A stretch of 64,000 bases of DNA from Argentina anserina (lineage: Eukaryota > Streptophyta > Magnoliopsida > Rosales > Rosaceae). Under the pieces are notes generated by a model, which ran no database searches, was not told where the DNA came from, and saw only the letters and a program-made list of their open reading frames with translations. How positions within the stretch are numbered: the first letter of the stretch is position 1; the number at the start of each line of letters is the position of its first letter. The stretch covers positions 19,468,001-19,532,000 of the forward strand of contig NC_065877.1 in NCBI RefSeq assembly GCF_933775445.1, written 5' to 3'. Shown piece after piece: positions 23,293 through 37,200 of the stretch. Made by a program: the position numbers and the translations under genes.

Positions 23293-25230
23293 ACTTTTTC
23301 TAACTCATAAAGTTTATGACTTTTCTTAAATATATTTTATTATTTTTATAGCAACAGTAGTGAATATTTTATTTGCACCTCCAACATTGTTATTTATACC
23401 TTCACAATTATATTCCTATAAGAAAAGAAATTTTATCCTTTCTACCTCATTTAGAACTATATAGTCAAATCAGATGATAAATGTGGTAAAGAATTTCAAC
23501 CTCAGCATGATTATCGATTTTCAGGGATCCGATTATAAGTTTGTAACATTGTTAATGTTCATTATTATTTGTGATGACTCATGATTCTGTAATTGACTCA
23601 CATTGTCCGTATATCCAAGAACATATCAAGATAGGGATAATACCAAGTAAGAACACTGCTAAAATTGATAAGCATTTGATCATAGACAAATCTTGGTTCA
23701 TGAACTTATAACTATAGAGCAATATATCCTCTATTAATGCAATGATCACCAATTATGTGATCGAATTCTGATTCGGTATTGCTAATGACAACGGAACATT
23801 TCCAGATTCTAAAATTTGGAAAGTAGAATCGTGCTGCATAATGAACTCATTGCCAGTTTTTCAAATGCTACATCAATTGAAAGTGCCCAATTCAAATACA
23901 TCATCCCATTTTATTCTTGTCGTTATAAGAGATACATTGCTATTAAGCATCTTTTAGAAAATACTACTCCATTTTTTTAGTACAAAACTCAATAAGATTT
24001 AATTAAGTAAGAGTACAAAGATAACTCACCTATAAGAGCTGACAATAGGAATCCAAACCTAGAAAACTCCTAAACTTACAAAGCCAAAAACATACATCTA
24101 CAATGAATATTGTTTAGAGCACCATTATTTTAGTGCTTAACAAGACATAAAAGATTGAATAAATGGTTACAATCAAGTCTCTTAAACACTATGACCAACT
24201 CAAGACTAAGTCATATTTTGGGTCATAAAAACCCAATAAAGCCAAAGTCACACCACACAGCAATCCCCAATCCAAAATGAAAGGAACTAGCTGATCCCAA
24301 ACCAAGCCGAAGCCCAAATAAGCAGGTCCCACGCCCAAACATGCTCATATACAATACCGAAAGAGGGCTGGGTTCGATACAATTCCGGCCCCATTTTGCT
24401 CATACCGCCTACCAACCAACCTTTTATCGATATCGCAAATCTGATACCACAACCAAGCAAGTGATCACCTTACCGACTTTTTCGGTTACCGATATCTCGG
24501 TTGGTATTGATTGGTAACCACTTGTTAAAAGTTGCAAATGTTTGGACCAAGAAGTGCAGTGGTTGATTGAAATTCCAGAGCAAAATCAAGTCCTCGATTG
24601 AGAACTCTATGCTTTGATTGATGGCTATGGATGTTGTTGCTTTACCCCGATCGATGTCTTCCTTCAAACAAATTAGGATGATGGGCATAAGAAGCTTTCC
24701 TTGATTTGAAAATGTTGCTCCAATCATGAGCATCCATGAAGGTCTCTTGCAGGCTCCTTCTCCTCTCCCATTATCCTCCTTTAACCCCTCACTCTTCAAT
24801 CATAATAGAACAAGGAATTGAAAGAGAAAGTAGAGGAGGAACGATCTAAATAAAATATGGGTTTAGAATTTTTCAGTTTTGTTAGATAAAATTATGGGGA
24901 GGAAGGAGATCTGGGGAGGAAGAAGATTTTCATTATGGGTTTGAAAAGAGGAGAATAAGTTCAATACACGATAGTCTACAATATGTTTTATGCAACTCTT
25001 TTTTGTTCTTAGCCAAAGGATAGAATAAGTATAGTTTTTTGCGTAATAAAAACTAAAGAGAGTAAGTGATGCAGTGGTCTTTGACAATCTTGTGCTCGTC
25101 TGTCGCAAATCTTATCATATTTTTGCAATTTATACGTATTTATGTTAAAATACGCATATTTACTAGAATTCAGTATGGTACGGTATTACCATATTATAAA
25201 AAATTCAGTACCATCTACTGTACTGTATTC
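23293..25230. other. AT-rich intergenic region, no gene seen
   Basis: No reading frame has family resemblance. Between about 24355 and 24530, and again at 25160-25230, there are CGGTA, TACCG and GGTAC words typical of short non-autonomous repeats. The chromovirus inserted at the end of this stretch. Confidence 0.4.
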
Positions 25231-25235
25231 CTATC
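25231..25235. repeat. Target-site duplication CTATC, left copy
   Basis: CTATC immediately precedes the outer LTR and is repeated exactly at 54404-54408 after the other LTR. Confidence 0.85.
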
Positions 25236-28111
25236 TGTAACGACCCTAAAATTTCGAGCTTAAAAAAAACTCAAAATTTCAACGTCGTTAAACAATAAAC
25301 AATTTCAATGAAATCGAAATCATTTAAAATGCCACAGCGGATCATCTCTGAGTTCAAAATACAACTCAGTCAAATCGATTATTACAAACCAAATTATAAT
25401 TCAACATTATAATAAATGGAAATGTATAATCCTCACAACAACCTCACAAGATAGTCACACAAAATCCCCACCAAGCTGGAGGTAAATAACTTCAAGTCCT
25501 CTGAGCGGTCCGTCAATTCCCGCTAATCCACACCTGCGGAGTTATCCACTACACCATCGAATTGGTGCACCGGGATTGTAAACACAAACCCGGTAAGCTT
25601 TACAGCTCGTATGAGTAAAATGAAAATATAATTCGCATATCAATATATACGAAAAAATCACAAATCAACAAATATAAATGCCCTCATGAGTCAATGGACG
25701 GCCCATCTGGTTGTCCCAAAAAATATATGAAATGAAAGTGCTCATGAGAAATCGGGCAACCCTTCTGGTTACCCAAAAACATTTATAATACGGGTACTAA
25801 TGAACGCTGGTACACATCCGTTACCCCTCACATAGTACACCGCTGATATTGGGTAACCACCCGCTACCCAATATCCAAAACAATCTGAGTACTCATGAGC
25901 CGATAACCACCCGTTACCTCACATGCAGTACTACGGCAGACAGACTAGAGCTCTAACTGTATTGTAACTTTCGCCCGGCCAAAGGCTAGGTTCCGACTTG
26001 CCAAACACGTACAATAATCTCACATCATATTGTACAAAATCAGGTCCGATGACAAATCAACATTTAACAATCTCCATGTTAAATTCACGTACAATAATCT
26101 CACATCATATTATACAAATCAAAAATCACATGCTCGATAAAATCTTGTCATTGAAATGACATCATCACGATAATATCATAACAGTATATTATATAGAAAA
26201 CTATATATATATGTACTTATTTACCATTTATACAATATATATATAATCCACTGTATCGTATACGTGTCTTAATTAGTAAACACGTCCGAAGACAAAACGT
26301 TTAACAAACACATATTAAAATCACGTACAATAATCTCACATCATATTGTACAATTTAATTCACATGCTCATCATATAATTCTCGTCATCGAAATGACTAA
26401 TTCCAATGAATTCATAACATTATAGAATATAGCAAACTATATATATAAGTACTTATTTACCATTTATATGAATATATATATTTCACTATATCATATACAT
26501 GTCGTATTTCAATATTTAAAACTCTTGCAAAAATCTTGAATTCACCGCAAGGGTAGATTCGTAAATAAGTGAGATTTTACTCACCTTATCGACTCGAGCG
26601 TAATTCCACAATTTCAGAAGATAATTCTTTTCCTTGATTTATCGATCACCTTGAAGAGATAAGAAAATGATTTAGAAAACGTTTCGTAAACCGTTAAATG
26701 CCGAAACAGTAATAATCGGTTACTGTTCAGCAATTTTCGGTTTTACGAATTTATTGTTCACTGAGTACTAGTCATTGGTTACTATTCACCGAGTACTATT
26801 CATGTATTTACTATTCATGTATTACTGTACAAATACACATTCATTACGTATCTATGTACGAGTACATACTGTTTACGTATTTCTGTACATATAAATACTA
26901 TTCAAAAGTACGTACTATCTCAGTAAATAATAATTATTGAATTACCTTTCCAAAATTACTTTTTACCTTTACTAAAAGTAATTTACATTAACATTTACCG
27001 TACGTAAATAAAATTTACATTTACCGTACGTAAAAATAAATTACAAAATTACCCTTCCGGAAACACTGTTCACGTCGCCGCACGTGGCGGCGCGTGGGGT
27101 GCACGCGCCACCTCCGGTAGGCCACGCGTGGCGCTCACGCGCCGACGCCAAACACGGCGCGTATCACGCCACCGCCGCCCCCAAATCTCTTCTCCTTCCT
27201 CCCCTCTTCCTTCCCACGGTCTCAAACCACTCCTAGGCTAACACACGCACCCACACGCGCCGCCCAATGCGGCGGTAACCCCTCCTCCTCCCACACCTCC
27301 GATCTTTCTCCAATCAATTCAAAAATTCATCAAGAATCACAACCAACCCATCAATTACATCAAATCATACCTTAATTGAAGTTTAGAACTCCGATTTAGC
27401 ACCGGAGAAGCTCGGATCGTCGGCGGTGTTCCATCTCTCGGAATGAACCTGAGTTGATGCGATTTGCCCCCCCAATCGCTTGTAGATGGTTCCAAAGGTA
27501 AGAATCGGTGTTAAGGCGCCCTCCTCCAAGCTCTTGCGTCGTCGGAGATGATGGGTCGTGCAGCGGCGAGTTGGAGCGGCTTGGTACGATTCGGAGAAGC
27601 TTCGGCGTGGCGCACCCCGGCGTGTCACGTCCAGGGGTGGCTGCAGGAGGTCGTGCGGCGCCATTGGGATTGGCGGTGAGACTCACGGCGCTCGGAGAGG
27701 CGAGATCGGCGCCGAAGGAAGAGAGGGCTCGGGGGAGAAAAATCGCGAGGGGTGAGGGAGAGAAAGGGAGGCGCGGGTGAGAGAAGAGAGGAGGGCTTCC
27801 AAAAATGGAAAGCTTACATGCTCGATAAAGGGAGGCGCGTCCGATGTCTGATTTGAACGCGTCACATGTCCACGCACTCGTATCGACGAGTTCTACAACT
27901 TTCGTGAAGGAAGTTTTCGCAATCGAGCGACGGAATAAAAGTCGATATATACGTTGCGAAAACGTAACGTTTTTCTAATTAAACGTTTCGGGAACGCTTC
28001 CGTTTCTCGTTTCACAACGTCGCAACCAATCACATTTATTCTAATTAAATTTCACAACTTTAAAGAGTTTATATCAAACCAAAATATTGTTTGAAAAGTA
28101 GGGTTATTACA
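25236..28111 (-). repeat. 3' LTR of the chromovirus
   Basis: 2876 bp, from TGTAACGACCC to GGGTTATTACA on the plus strand. Compared with the other LTR it lacks about 30 bp in the CACGCGCC-rich part (near 27135), has rearranged sequence near 27805-27840, and has extra ACTATTCA-type words near 26770-26820. It contains hairpin words at 25690-25930, and CACGTACAATAATCTCACATC repeated at 26006, 26086 and 26322. The GC-rich open frames near 27383-27877 are not coding. Confidence 0.9.
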
Positions 28112-28129
28112 ATCTACCCCCCTTAAAAG
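28112..28129 (-). other. Polypurine tract of the chromovirus
   Basis: On the minus strand this reads CTTTTAAGGGGGGTAGAT and directly abuts the 3' LTR. Confidence 0.75.
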
Positions 28130-28151
28130 AATTTCGTCCCAAAATTCAAGC

Positions 28152-28598
28152 TCACTCAACAAACAACTGTGGATATCTGGTCATCATGTCCGACTCTAAC
28201 TCCCAAGATGCATTACCCTCGTCATGGTGACTCCACAATACCTTGACTAGCTCAACTTCTTTCCTCCGAAGCTTCTTTGTGGATCTATCCAGAATACGAA
28301 CAGGCTCAACAACAAATGTGGCATTTTCCTTTACTTCGATGGTGTTATGATCAATCACATGTGACTCATCTGGTACATACTTCCTCAGCATGGAAATGTG
28401 GAAGATGTTGTGAACGCCCGACATGCTTGTAGGCAAGGCTAGTCGATATGCTAGTTCGCCCACCTTCTCAAGTATCTCAAAGGGCCCATCATACTTGGGA
28501 GCCAACTTTTCTTTCTTGCCAAATATCACTACACCCAACTTCGGCTCAACAGATAGGTGATCGACATGATCTGCCTTACGAGTCTCATAAGGTGCCAT
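28152..28598 (-). pseudogene. Integrase C terminus and chromodomain of the chromovirus
   Basis: The 148-codon open remnant matches the end of Tekay/Del polyproteins. It has a GPFEILEKVGELAYRLALP block (the integrase-tail fold), then VHNIFHISMLRKYVPD. It ends in a chromodomain with EPVRILDR, VLWSHHDEGNASWELES and YPQLF, where the aromatic residues of the methyl-lysine pocket can be sought. In chromoviruses this domain guides integration to heterochromatin. The upstream part of pol is broken, so the start at MAPYETR is internal (the family has MAPYEALYGR here) and no independent protein is implied. Confidence 0.85.
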
Positions 28599-30880
28599 GC
28601 CAATGCTGGAATAGTATCTGTTGTTGTAAGCAACTCAATCGATCCTCAAATGATCTTCCCAGCTACCTATAATATCTAGTATATAAGCTCTCAGCATATC
28701 CTACATTGCCTCAACTTCTTCCAAACAGACAATCTGTCACATGTTCTAACTTTAACAGCCACATGTGAGTCACCCAAACTATAATGATGTTTTCAGCATA
28801 GAGGCGTCAACATACCCTTTTGTCTAGTTCACCACTCCCTTGCGATTTAATAGACAATACTCGCGTCGTGAGCTAGTCCCCACTACCACGCATGGTCAAA
28901 ACTCTCGACCCCCTAACATGGGTCAAACCAATGATTAACACATGCCTACTACTTACAACACACACATTGGTTTTCAACGAAATCTTACTTTATCAACAAT
29001 AGTACCTTCATGACTTCACCACAAAGCATCGCTAGAATAATGAACCTACCATTCTTTCCAATCAACAAAATAATCTCCTTTCATGATCTTCTTGTTATAA
29101 CCATAAAAAGTTGTCGTGCAGGATACCCACCCAAGTACCATATTAGTATCGGCAACATGATAAAGAAATCTTAACTCATCAAGTCCACGACCACCACAGA
29201 ACACCACCTTGGACTAAGAATTACTCTCGATCAGTACACCAGAGTATAGATTAACATACTCACAAGGAAGTAGAGAACCTCTACCGCCACTCAAGAGTGA
29301 TGCATCACGCATCCTACCCCTCTCATCAAAACTTACCGTCGAAAATTAATTTCAGCTTCTTGCTTCCATGAGTGGTGTGCCACAATTAACGAGTCAGACC
29401 AAGGAGGTATTTATCCCACAACGGTGGGACATGAAAATTAAGTGAATTTACAGCGCAAAATCCTACAAGACCACAACCGAGATATACTTTACCCCTTGTT
29501 TCATACATGCCTCAAATTCATGACATACGGTCCCTCACAAACGCCCCAGTGGCAGCATCTAACGTATTGGTTTCTCCACCATTGTAGTACTAATAAGTTC
29601 TGCAATTAATTCAACAACAGAAGCCGGTTATTGGGTCCACTATCTCCTCAAAATCAACCCCAAAATGGTTGCTACACCACCACTCTAAACAGTTGTTTCA
29701 TTACTTTCATTAAGAACTCTCATGGCCAATACATTCGGCCAACATAACTTCTCTGCAAGCAGCAATATAATTGATTACTTTTTATCGTAAAATTATCCCT
29801 TGTTGAACACTTCAGTCAACTTCGCCTTATCCAACAATAATAATCTGATGCATAGAGGGAAAAAAAGCATCTAAGTCTCCAATACTAACACCACTTGCAC
29901 TTGAAAAGAAAATTTGATTCTCAATCATTTCTTTACCGGTTGGAAGGTGCTTGTCACGAAAAATTTGTCAAAACACCACTAAGCTAAGGTCATCTCATAC
30001 CTTACCTTCAATAGAGTTACTTCACCGCCATTGCGTCTCATTTGGACCTGTGGCATTGTGAAGTTCCAATCCCCAACACCAAAATAATTAAATCCTGAAA
30101 GATCAGCGTTCTCATTTAAATGCTCATCTAGCAAATAATTAATTCATATCGCCATATTGAGATTTCTCCATCACCTTATATTTCTTGCTCACCCAAGAAC
30201 AATGCGTAACATCAATTGTCTATAACTGAACCAAAACAAGTTTGGAATGTCACATCGACAAAATGTGAATCTCAATTCAATAATTGTATTACCACTTTAT
30301 GGACGTATCATACGCCCTACCATTCTGTTACCAATAGCGTTAGAGATGCTAGTCACGAAAATTTTCGTTAACCACCTCCAACCTATGGTCTACACATCTG
30401 TTACCTGAACATAATATCTCAACCTTGTTAGGCTTCAACTTAGATTAGTTGCATAACTAAAATCTAGTCCTCAACATTTAAACACTGAACATCCCTCAAT
30501 ATAGGGTCAACGCTCCCTATCAAGACTCATTGATAGTTCTCTGCCCTAATAGGAAACTATATACTCAAACCTGTTAGCATTCCTATATCTGGATCGCATG
30601 TCAAACACAGAGAGTATTGTAGCCTCTCTAAGCTGATCGCACCAGTCATTAAGTCTTTGAATTCATTTGTCCCGTCCATACGGCGTCTTCGTTATAGGTG
30701 CTATAACACAGTATCTCCTGAAACGTCTCACTTTACTCAGACATCACAACGATGTATGTGATAGCTACTTCAGATCCACCTACTCAACATATGCCATGAC
30801 TCAATCTCTCATGGCATTATCCGACTCGAGTCAAAGATACGAAACTCTGGTTTCCTGGGTCTACGAAGGAACCCACCATG
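28599..30880 (-). mobile_element. Decayed pol region of the chromovirus
   Basis: This stretch, where RT, RNase H and integrase core would lie, is full of stops and shorter than an intact pol. At its distal end, reading minus from 30880, it continues the protease-side frame that is interrupted at 50671. I could not place RT catalytic motifs with confidence. Confidence 0.55.
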
Positions 30881-30885
30881 TCAAA
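30881..30885. repeat. Target-site duplication TCAAA, left copy
   Basis: TCAAA precedes the first inner LTR and is found again at 50671-50675 after the third. No such duplication separates the two units. Confidence 0.85.
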
Positions 30886-32424
30886 TGATGATTGCTCGAT
30901 TACTCGACATCAATATTTAACCCTGAACACATCATTAGTAGTATAAAGCAAGAGGGTATCGTTCACAAACCGGGGATCCAGCCAGGGCTTAGAATCACAA
31001 ACAATTAACACTGAATTCATAAAGATATAAAAGAGTTTGATATAGGTTCGGTATCAAAGATGAAAACAGAAAATAAAACCTAAGCTAATATATACATGTG
31101 ATCAACCAACCAACACATAAACAATCACCAAAACAAATCGTATAAAGCTAACGAAAATCAAGTTCTAGTCCTCCTATAAAAGTCATGCCGAGACACTATC
31201 ATGAATAACTAAGGTTGGATCATGCAATTAGGGTCCTAAGCAGTAACCTAAACACATAGACACTTAACACATTCGATTCATTCCAAGCGGTCTTAATCGA
31301 AATCTAACATGCTTATCCTACTATGCAAGCATGTCACCTACTTAACCCCCAATCATGCAATTTCGAAAATCACATAGAAAAGATAAACATGTTCATAGCA
31401 TAAGTCATAAATCCAACAACCTAAATATCATGCTACAAGCGTATACATAACACTTAAATACTTTCGAAATCATTCAAAGACATGTCACGGCAGAAACCAA
31501 GATTCATAAAACCAAAACATGAAATCGCAACTTTATATAAATTGAATCAAGTAACTATCTCATAGACAAAATTGAAACAAGATTACACTACACAAATCAC
31601 ATGCTCATCCAAGAACAAGAAAAACCTAAAAACCGAATTGAAACAAAGAGAGAATCATGGTTACACTTTATCAATCAAGCAATCCACAAGTGTAGCCGAG
31701 ACTTCTATGGATGCAACCTTCTTCACAAGCGTGCTTGAAGGCTATTGATTGGTGAGGAATGATGGAATCGGTTTTAGGATTTCTTGGAAGGGTGAGGGAT
31801 GGATTCAGCAGAGCTATGGCTTGTGTTTGTGTGCAAGGTTGATGATGCTCTGAATGGAGAGGCCGAGCCTCTATATATAGGAGTTTAGGAAGCCTCTTGC
31901 CGTCCTATAAGGAAGTAGAATCCACTTGGGAAGCTGAAATCCTCTTTGTTATGGATTTGATTTATGTACTCCACATCCAACTTGATGTAGGAAACCAAGT
32001 CCAATAGGGAGATCACAAATAGGGCTGCACGGCATCATCTCTTGGTCCAAATAGGAGTAGCTAGGCCGGCCTCCTCTTCTCCTTCTTCAACTCGAATATG
32101 ATTTCCTTGTTCAACTAGGAATGCATCTCGACATCTCTTCTTCCTTTCCAAATATGATTTGTCTTTCCTGAAAAGAAATCGTCGATTAAGGAATAGGAAA
32201 GAATGAAAATAGGAAAGTAGAATCATAGTCGAGTAAGGACTCCTAGCTCAATAAGGATTTCTAACACTTAGCACAATTTCATCATCAAATCATCTAAATT
32301 CGAAATAGCTCTCCTTAGAATATAGAAATGACAAATATGAACCTAAAACAACTAAATAAGAAGTAACAAAGCATAAGAATAGGGTATATAAACATTAAGA
32401 ACGTCACACTTTGTGCTCCTATCA
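30886..32424 (-). repeat. Inner LTR 1 (3' end of the tandem)
   Basis: 1539 bp, TGATGATTGCTCG to GTGCTCCTATCA on the plus strand. A TATA-like palindrome CTATATATAG lies at 31871-31880, a candidate LTR promoter for minus-strand transcription. I noticed no difference from LTR 2. Confidence 0.9.
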
Positions 32425-34238
32425 ACAACCCCACACTTAGACTTTGCTAGTCCCTTAGCAAACACTAAAAAGGGAAATCAAAACAGAAAACGAAAACAAT
32501 ACAACTAAAACTAACGACACAACACTAATGCCTTCAACATTTTGTCTCAGAGATCTTCAAACTCATAGCATCAAGAATAACACTCAATCAAAATAGATAG
32601 GATGAATTCAATGGTTAATAAACATGAGATTTCGTTTAACAAGTAAGACATGGCAGAAACAAATGTGAAATTAAGCTCGACATGTTCAAAACAAGTTCAA
32701 ATTCAACTCACATAGGATATGCACTCCAAATCTTTTCTCTCAAAAACATGGCATATGCTTAAAAGCTTTTCACACACAAGAGTTATAAACATAGTGAAAT
32801 CGAAAACCTCATGAAAGATACCAATCATATGCACAAATGAACCCAAACCATAAGCTTACTCATGAAACAAACTCCACAAATCAAGAGCTACTCATTTTAA
32901 GAATCATGCGGATCTTTAGAAAAGGGATAGTTAGGCTCGGCATGGATATATTTTCAAGGTAAAGGAATCACAAAGGTCATCCTCAAGACTTAGCAGAGCA
33001 AAGCATCCACCTTATGTCGCCATACTCCATAAAACAAGGGTCAAATATCATCATGTTGGACCCATTCTTCACTTTAAACATTGTGAAAACGAACAAAGGC
33101 TAAAATATAACATTATTGAGCCTTCAACAAATACATCACAACTCCAAATTCACCAAAAATAAGATGTATGCCGAGATCATCATTCTTCATTCAACTTTTT
33201 CTTTTTTTAACCGTGCATCATGAATCTCTTCTTTTCTTTTCTCACGGCATCAATACATTTTTCTTTCTTTTCATTCTCTTTTCCCGGCATAACATACATA
33301 CAATAGCATAACCCCACACTTGAATCAAATCATCACTCCATATTAACACCAAGAATCGGCTCTGCCAAGCCTTAAAGACAAGGTAGAGATATAACTATAC
33401 TAAGCAAGGATATAACATGTTGGTAATGAAAGAAAATGCTTAACGTAGGCTCAAAGGGGTTAACATTAAGGTGTCCCAAGCAGGGCTCAAATAGGGATAT
33501 ACGGCTTTTTGGCTTAAAGTGGTGGAAATCCTAAAAAGATCCAACAATCATTTTCAAAATCAGAGTATATTATGATACAAAGCTTCGAAAGTTTCACAAA
33601 GTAAGTTCTAGCATTCTCTAGTTCATTGCAATTCTATGGCATATGAATTGATCAAAATGAATGTAATGAGGTTATAAAGCCAAGAAACAATAGAATAAAA
33701 CTCTTCAAAGAAAGGCACATATATATGGCTCGAATCTCACTTAGGTTACATGAATTCAAACAAGTAAGGAACATGCTCATTCTGTACCTAAGTTTCAAAA
33801 TCCTCATCTACTACATATTCGTACAAAATCTACACATCGATTAACCATCAAAATAACAATGAAGTTCATTCCAATATCATGATCATCTATCAACCATAAA
33901 TTCAAAGATCAACTCATCCTAGACGGTCAAAGGCATACCTAGGACTCGAAACAAAAATAACTTAACAAAACAACTTAAAATTCGAAAAACAGAACCAAAA
34001 ATGACACTAAAACTCGAAAATCAAAACAACAAAATTGAAACACATAAGCATCAAACATTAGAATTCAACGAATGATGTATACCCCACCCCACACTTAAAA
34101 CTTACATTGCCCTCAATGTACAATATGATAAGCAACGAAAATTAAAAAGATATAAGGGATAAGAAAATGCAAACACTCGTTGATGGCTCCTTCATTGGCT
34201 TAAGTTTAGAGTCTATAGCCTAGACTATCTCCAAAGCA
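32425..34238 (-). other. 3' spacer of the inner element, unit A
   Basis: About 1.8 kb between the integrase stop and LTR 1 with no long reading frame. Some Athila relatives have an envelope-like frame here; I see none. The polypurine tract AAGTGTGGGGTTGT abuts LTR 1 (32425-32438, minus). The same core AAGTGTGGGG recurs at 33312-33321 and 34087-34096. Confidence 0.7.
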
Positions 34239-37200
34239 TCACTTGCTTGCCGTAGGATCAAGGAGAGACGTCTCCTCCACGTTATGTTCCACGAAATTGT
34301 CATAGTACGGCTTCAAGCGATGTCCATTGACCGTGAATTCCTTTCCTTGCACCATACTTTTGATCTGAATAGCACCAGAAGGAAAAACATTAGTAACAAC
34401 AAACGGTCCAAGCCACCTAGAACGGAGCTTGCCCGGAAACAATCTAAGTCGAGAATTAAACAAAAGAACTTTCTGCCCAACGACAAAGTGTTTCTTCCTA
34501 ATCAAGCGGTCATGGAATGTCTTAGTCTTCTCCTTGTAAACCATTGCCGAATCATAGGCCTCATTTCGAATCTCTTCAAGCTCATGCAATTGCAACTTCC
34601 TGTGTAATCCGGCCTCATCAATGTCCATGTTAAAATTCTTCACAGCCCAACATGCACAATGTTCAAGCTCCACAGGAAGATGGCACGCCTTGCGTGATGG
34701 TCCAACAGACTTCTCCAAAATTCGCTTGATCTCATGATTAGATAGCTCCACTTGTCCACTTGTTTGAGGGTGATAAGGCGTAGCAACCTTCTGCTTCATT
34801 CCATACTTCTTCAACAACGCCTCAATGGTCCGGTTGCAAAAGTGAGATCCTCCATCACTAATGATAACTCTCGGCATACCAAACCTAGAGAAAATGTTAG
34901 AATGAAGGAAATCTGCAACAACTCGAGAATCATTAGTCCGGGTGACTTTTGCTTCCACCCATTTCGAAACATAATCCACACAAACGAGTATGTACAAGAA
35001 ACCATTAGAGCTAGGAAAAGGTCCCATGAAATCAATACCCCAACAATCAAATATTTCAACATATATAATCGGTGTCATAGGCATTTAATCTCTAGATCCT
35101 AAGTTTCCCATGCGTTGGCACCTATCACAAGTCATGCAAAAATGATATGCATCTTTAAAAATCGTAGGCCAAAAGAAACCACATTCTAACACCTTGAGAG
35201 CAGTCCTACGTGAACCAAAATGTCCTCCACAAGATTCATAATGGCAAAAAGTAAGTATAGAATGATGTTCATGTTGAGGGACACACCTCCTCATGATTTG
35301 ATCAACACAATGTTTCCACAAGTATGGTTCATCCCAAACATAATACTTAGCTAATGCCTTGAGTCTATTCTTTTGAGCATGCGATAAAGTATCCGGAAAT
35401 TGCTTAGAAACAAGATAATTCACAATATCTGCATACCATGGCTCACTTACCTCAACTCGAAAGAGTTGCGCATCCGGAAAACTCTCTTGGATAGCCAAGG
35501 GCTCGGCATCTCTCACCAAACGACTCAAATGATCCGCCACAACATTGTCACTTCCCTTCTTGTCCTTGATCTCGAGATCAAACTCTTGGAGTAGAAGAAT
35601 CCATCGAATCAATCTTGGTTTGGCATCCTTCTTCGTCATTAAATACTTCAAAGCTGCATGGTCAGTGTAAACAATAACTTTAGATTGAAGTAAGTAAGAA
35701 CGAAACTTATCTAGAGCAAAGATCACGGCAAGAAGTTCTTTTTCAGTTGTGGTGTAGTTTTGTTGAGCATCATTGAGTGTTCGTGAGGCATAGTAGATGG
35801 CTAGGGCTGCTTGTCCTTCCTCTGCCCTAGCACGGCTCCAACTGCATAGTCGGAGGCATCACACATCAACTCAAATGGCAAGGACCAATCCGGCGGTGCC
35901 ATGATCGGTGCTGAAGTTAGGAGCTTCTTCAAAGTCTCGAATGCAAGCTTGCAATCATCATCGAAGTGAAATGGGACGTCCTTTTGAAGCAATGAACTCA
36001 TTGGTCTCGCAATCTTGGAAAAGTCCTTGATAAACCTACGATAGAAACCTGCATGTCCAAGAAACGATCGAACATCCCTCACACTTGTGGGGAGGGGTAA
36101 GTGACGCACAAGATCTATTTTATTCTTATCAACCTCAATTCCTCTAGATGAATCAATATGGCCTAAGACAATGCCTTGCGTGACCATAAAATGACATTTT
36201 TCCCAATTCAAAACCAAGTTAGTTTCTTCACAACGTTTGACCACAAGTTCAACATTTTCTAAACAAGTTTCGAAATCTTCACCATAGACAGAAAAATCAT
36301 CCATGAAAACTTCAATTTTAGAACCAATATACTCAGAGAAAATGTGATACATGCAACATTGAAACGTACCTGGGGCGTTGCATAAACCAAAAGGCATGCG
36401 ACGATAAGCAAACGTACCAAAAGGGCATGTGAACGTAGTCTTCTCTTGATCTTCTTCCGCAACACTTATTTGGTTGTATCCACTATATCCATCAAGGAAA
36501 CAATAGAAAGAGTGACCAGCTAACCTCTCAAGCATTTGATCAATGAATGGCAATGTCATATGGTCCTTCCTTGTTGTCGCATTGAGCTTCCTATAGTCAA
36601 TACATACTCTATGACCGGTCACTGTCCTTTGAGGCACCAACTCATTATCTTTGTTCTTCACCACCGTGATGCCTGACTTCTTTGGCACAACTTGAATGTG
36701 AGAGATCCACCTACTATCCGAGATGGGGTAGATCACGCCACAATCGTGCAACTTAGTGATTTCATCCTTTACAACTTGCATCATTGGTGGGTGAAGGCGT
36801 CTCTGACCTTCCTTAGTTGGTTTGGCACCATCTTCTAGCAATATTCGATGCACACACATGGTAGGGCTGATTCCTTTGATGTCGGCTAGGGTCCATCCTA
36901 TTGACGTCTTGTGTCTCTTCAACACTTCAATCAATCTCTCCTCTTGTTCCTCATTAAGTGCAGATGACATGATCACGGGCAATGTATCCTCTTCTCCTAA
37001 AAACGCATACTTCAAGTGGTCCGGAAGAACCTTAAGATCAAGCTTTGGAGCTTGCACCACAGAAGAAAGATTCTTGTTAGTAGTTAAGAGAATTGGACTA
37101 GGAGAGACAAAGCTGACCTCACGTGCAACCTCAAGAGAGGTCACGTTCTCATGAATGAAGGATGGCACGGCATTGTTAGCTTCTAACTCCAAAATGTTAG

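Noticed and set aside
27383..27877. GC-rich open frames in the chromovirus LTR, repeated at 53281-54024
   Set aside because: They are present in both LTRs on both strands, with indels between the copies that break the frame.
32035..32226. 63-codon frame present three times (also 41143 and 50281)
   Set aside because: It lies inside the inner LTR and is repeated only because the LTR is repeated.
34284..34607. Plus-strand frames over the inner element (and copies at +9108)
   Set aside because: They are shadows of the minus-strand gag-pol.
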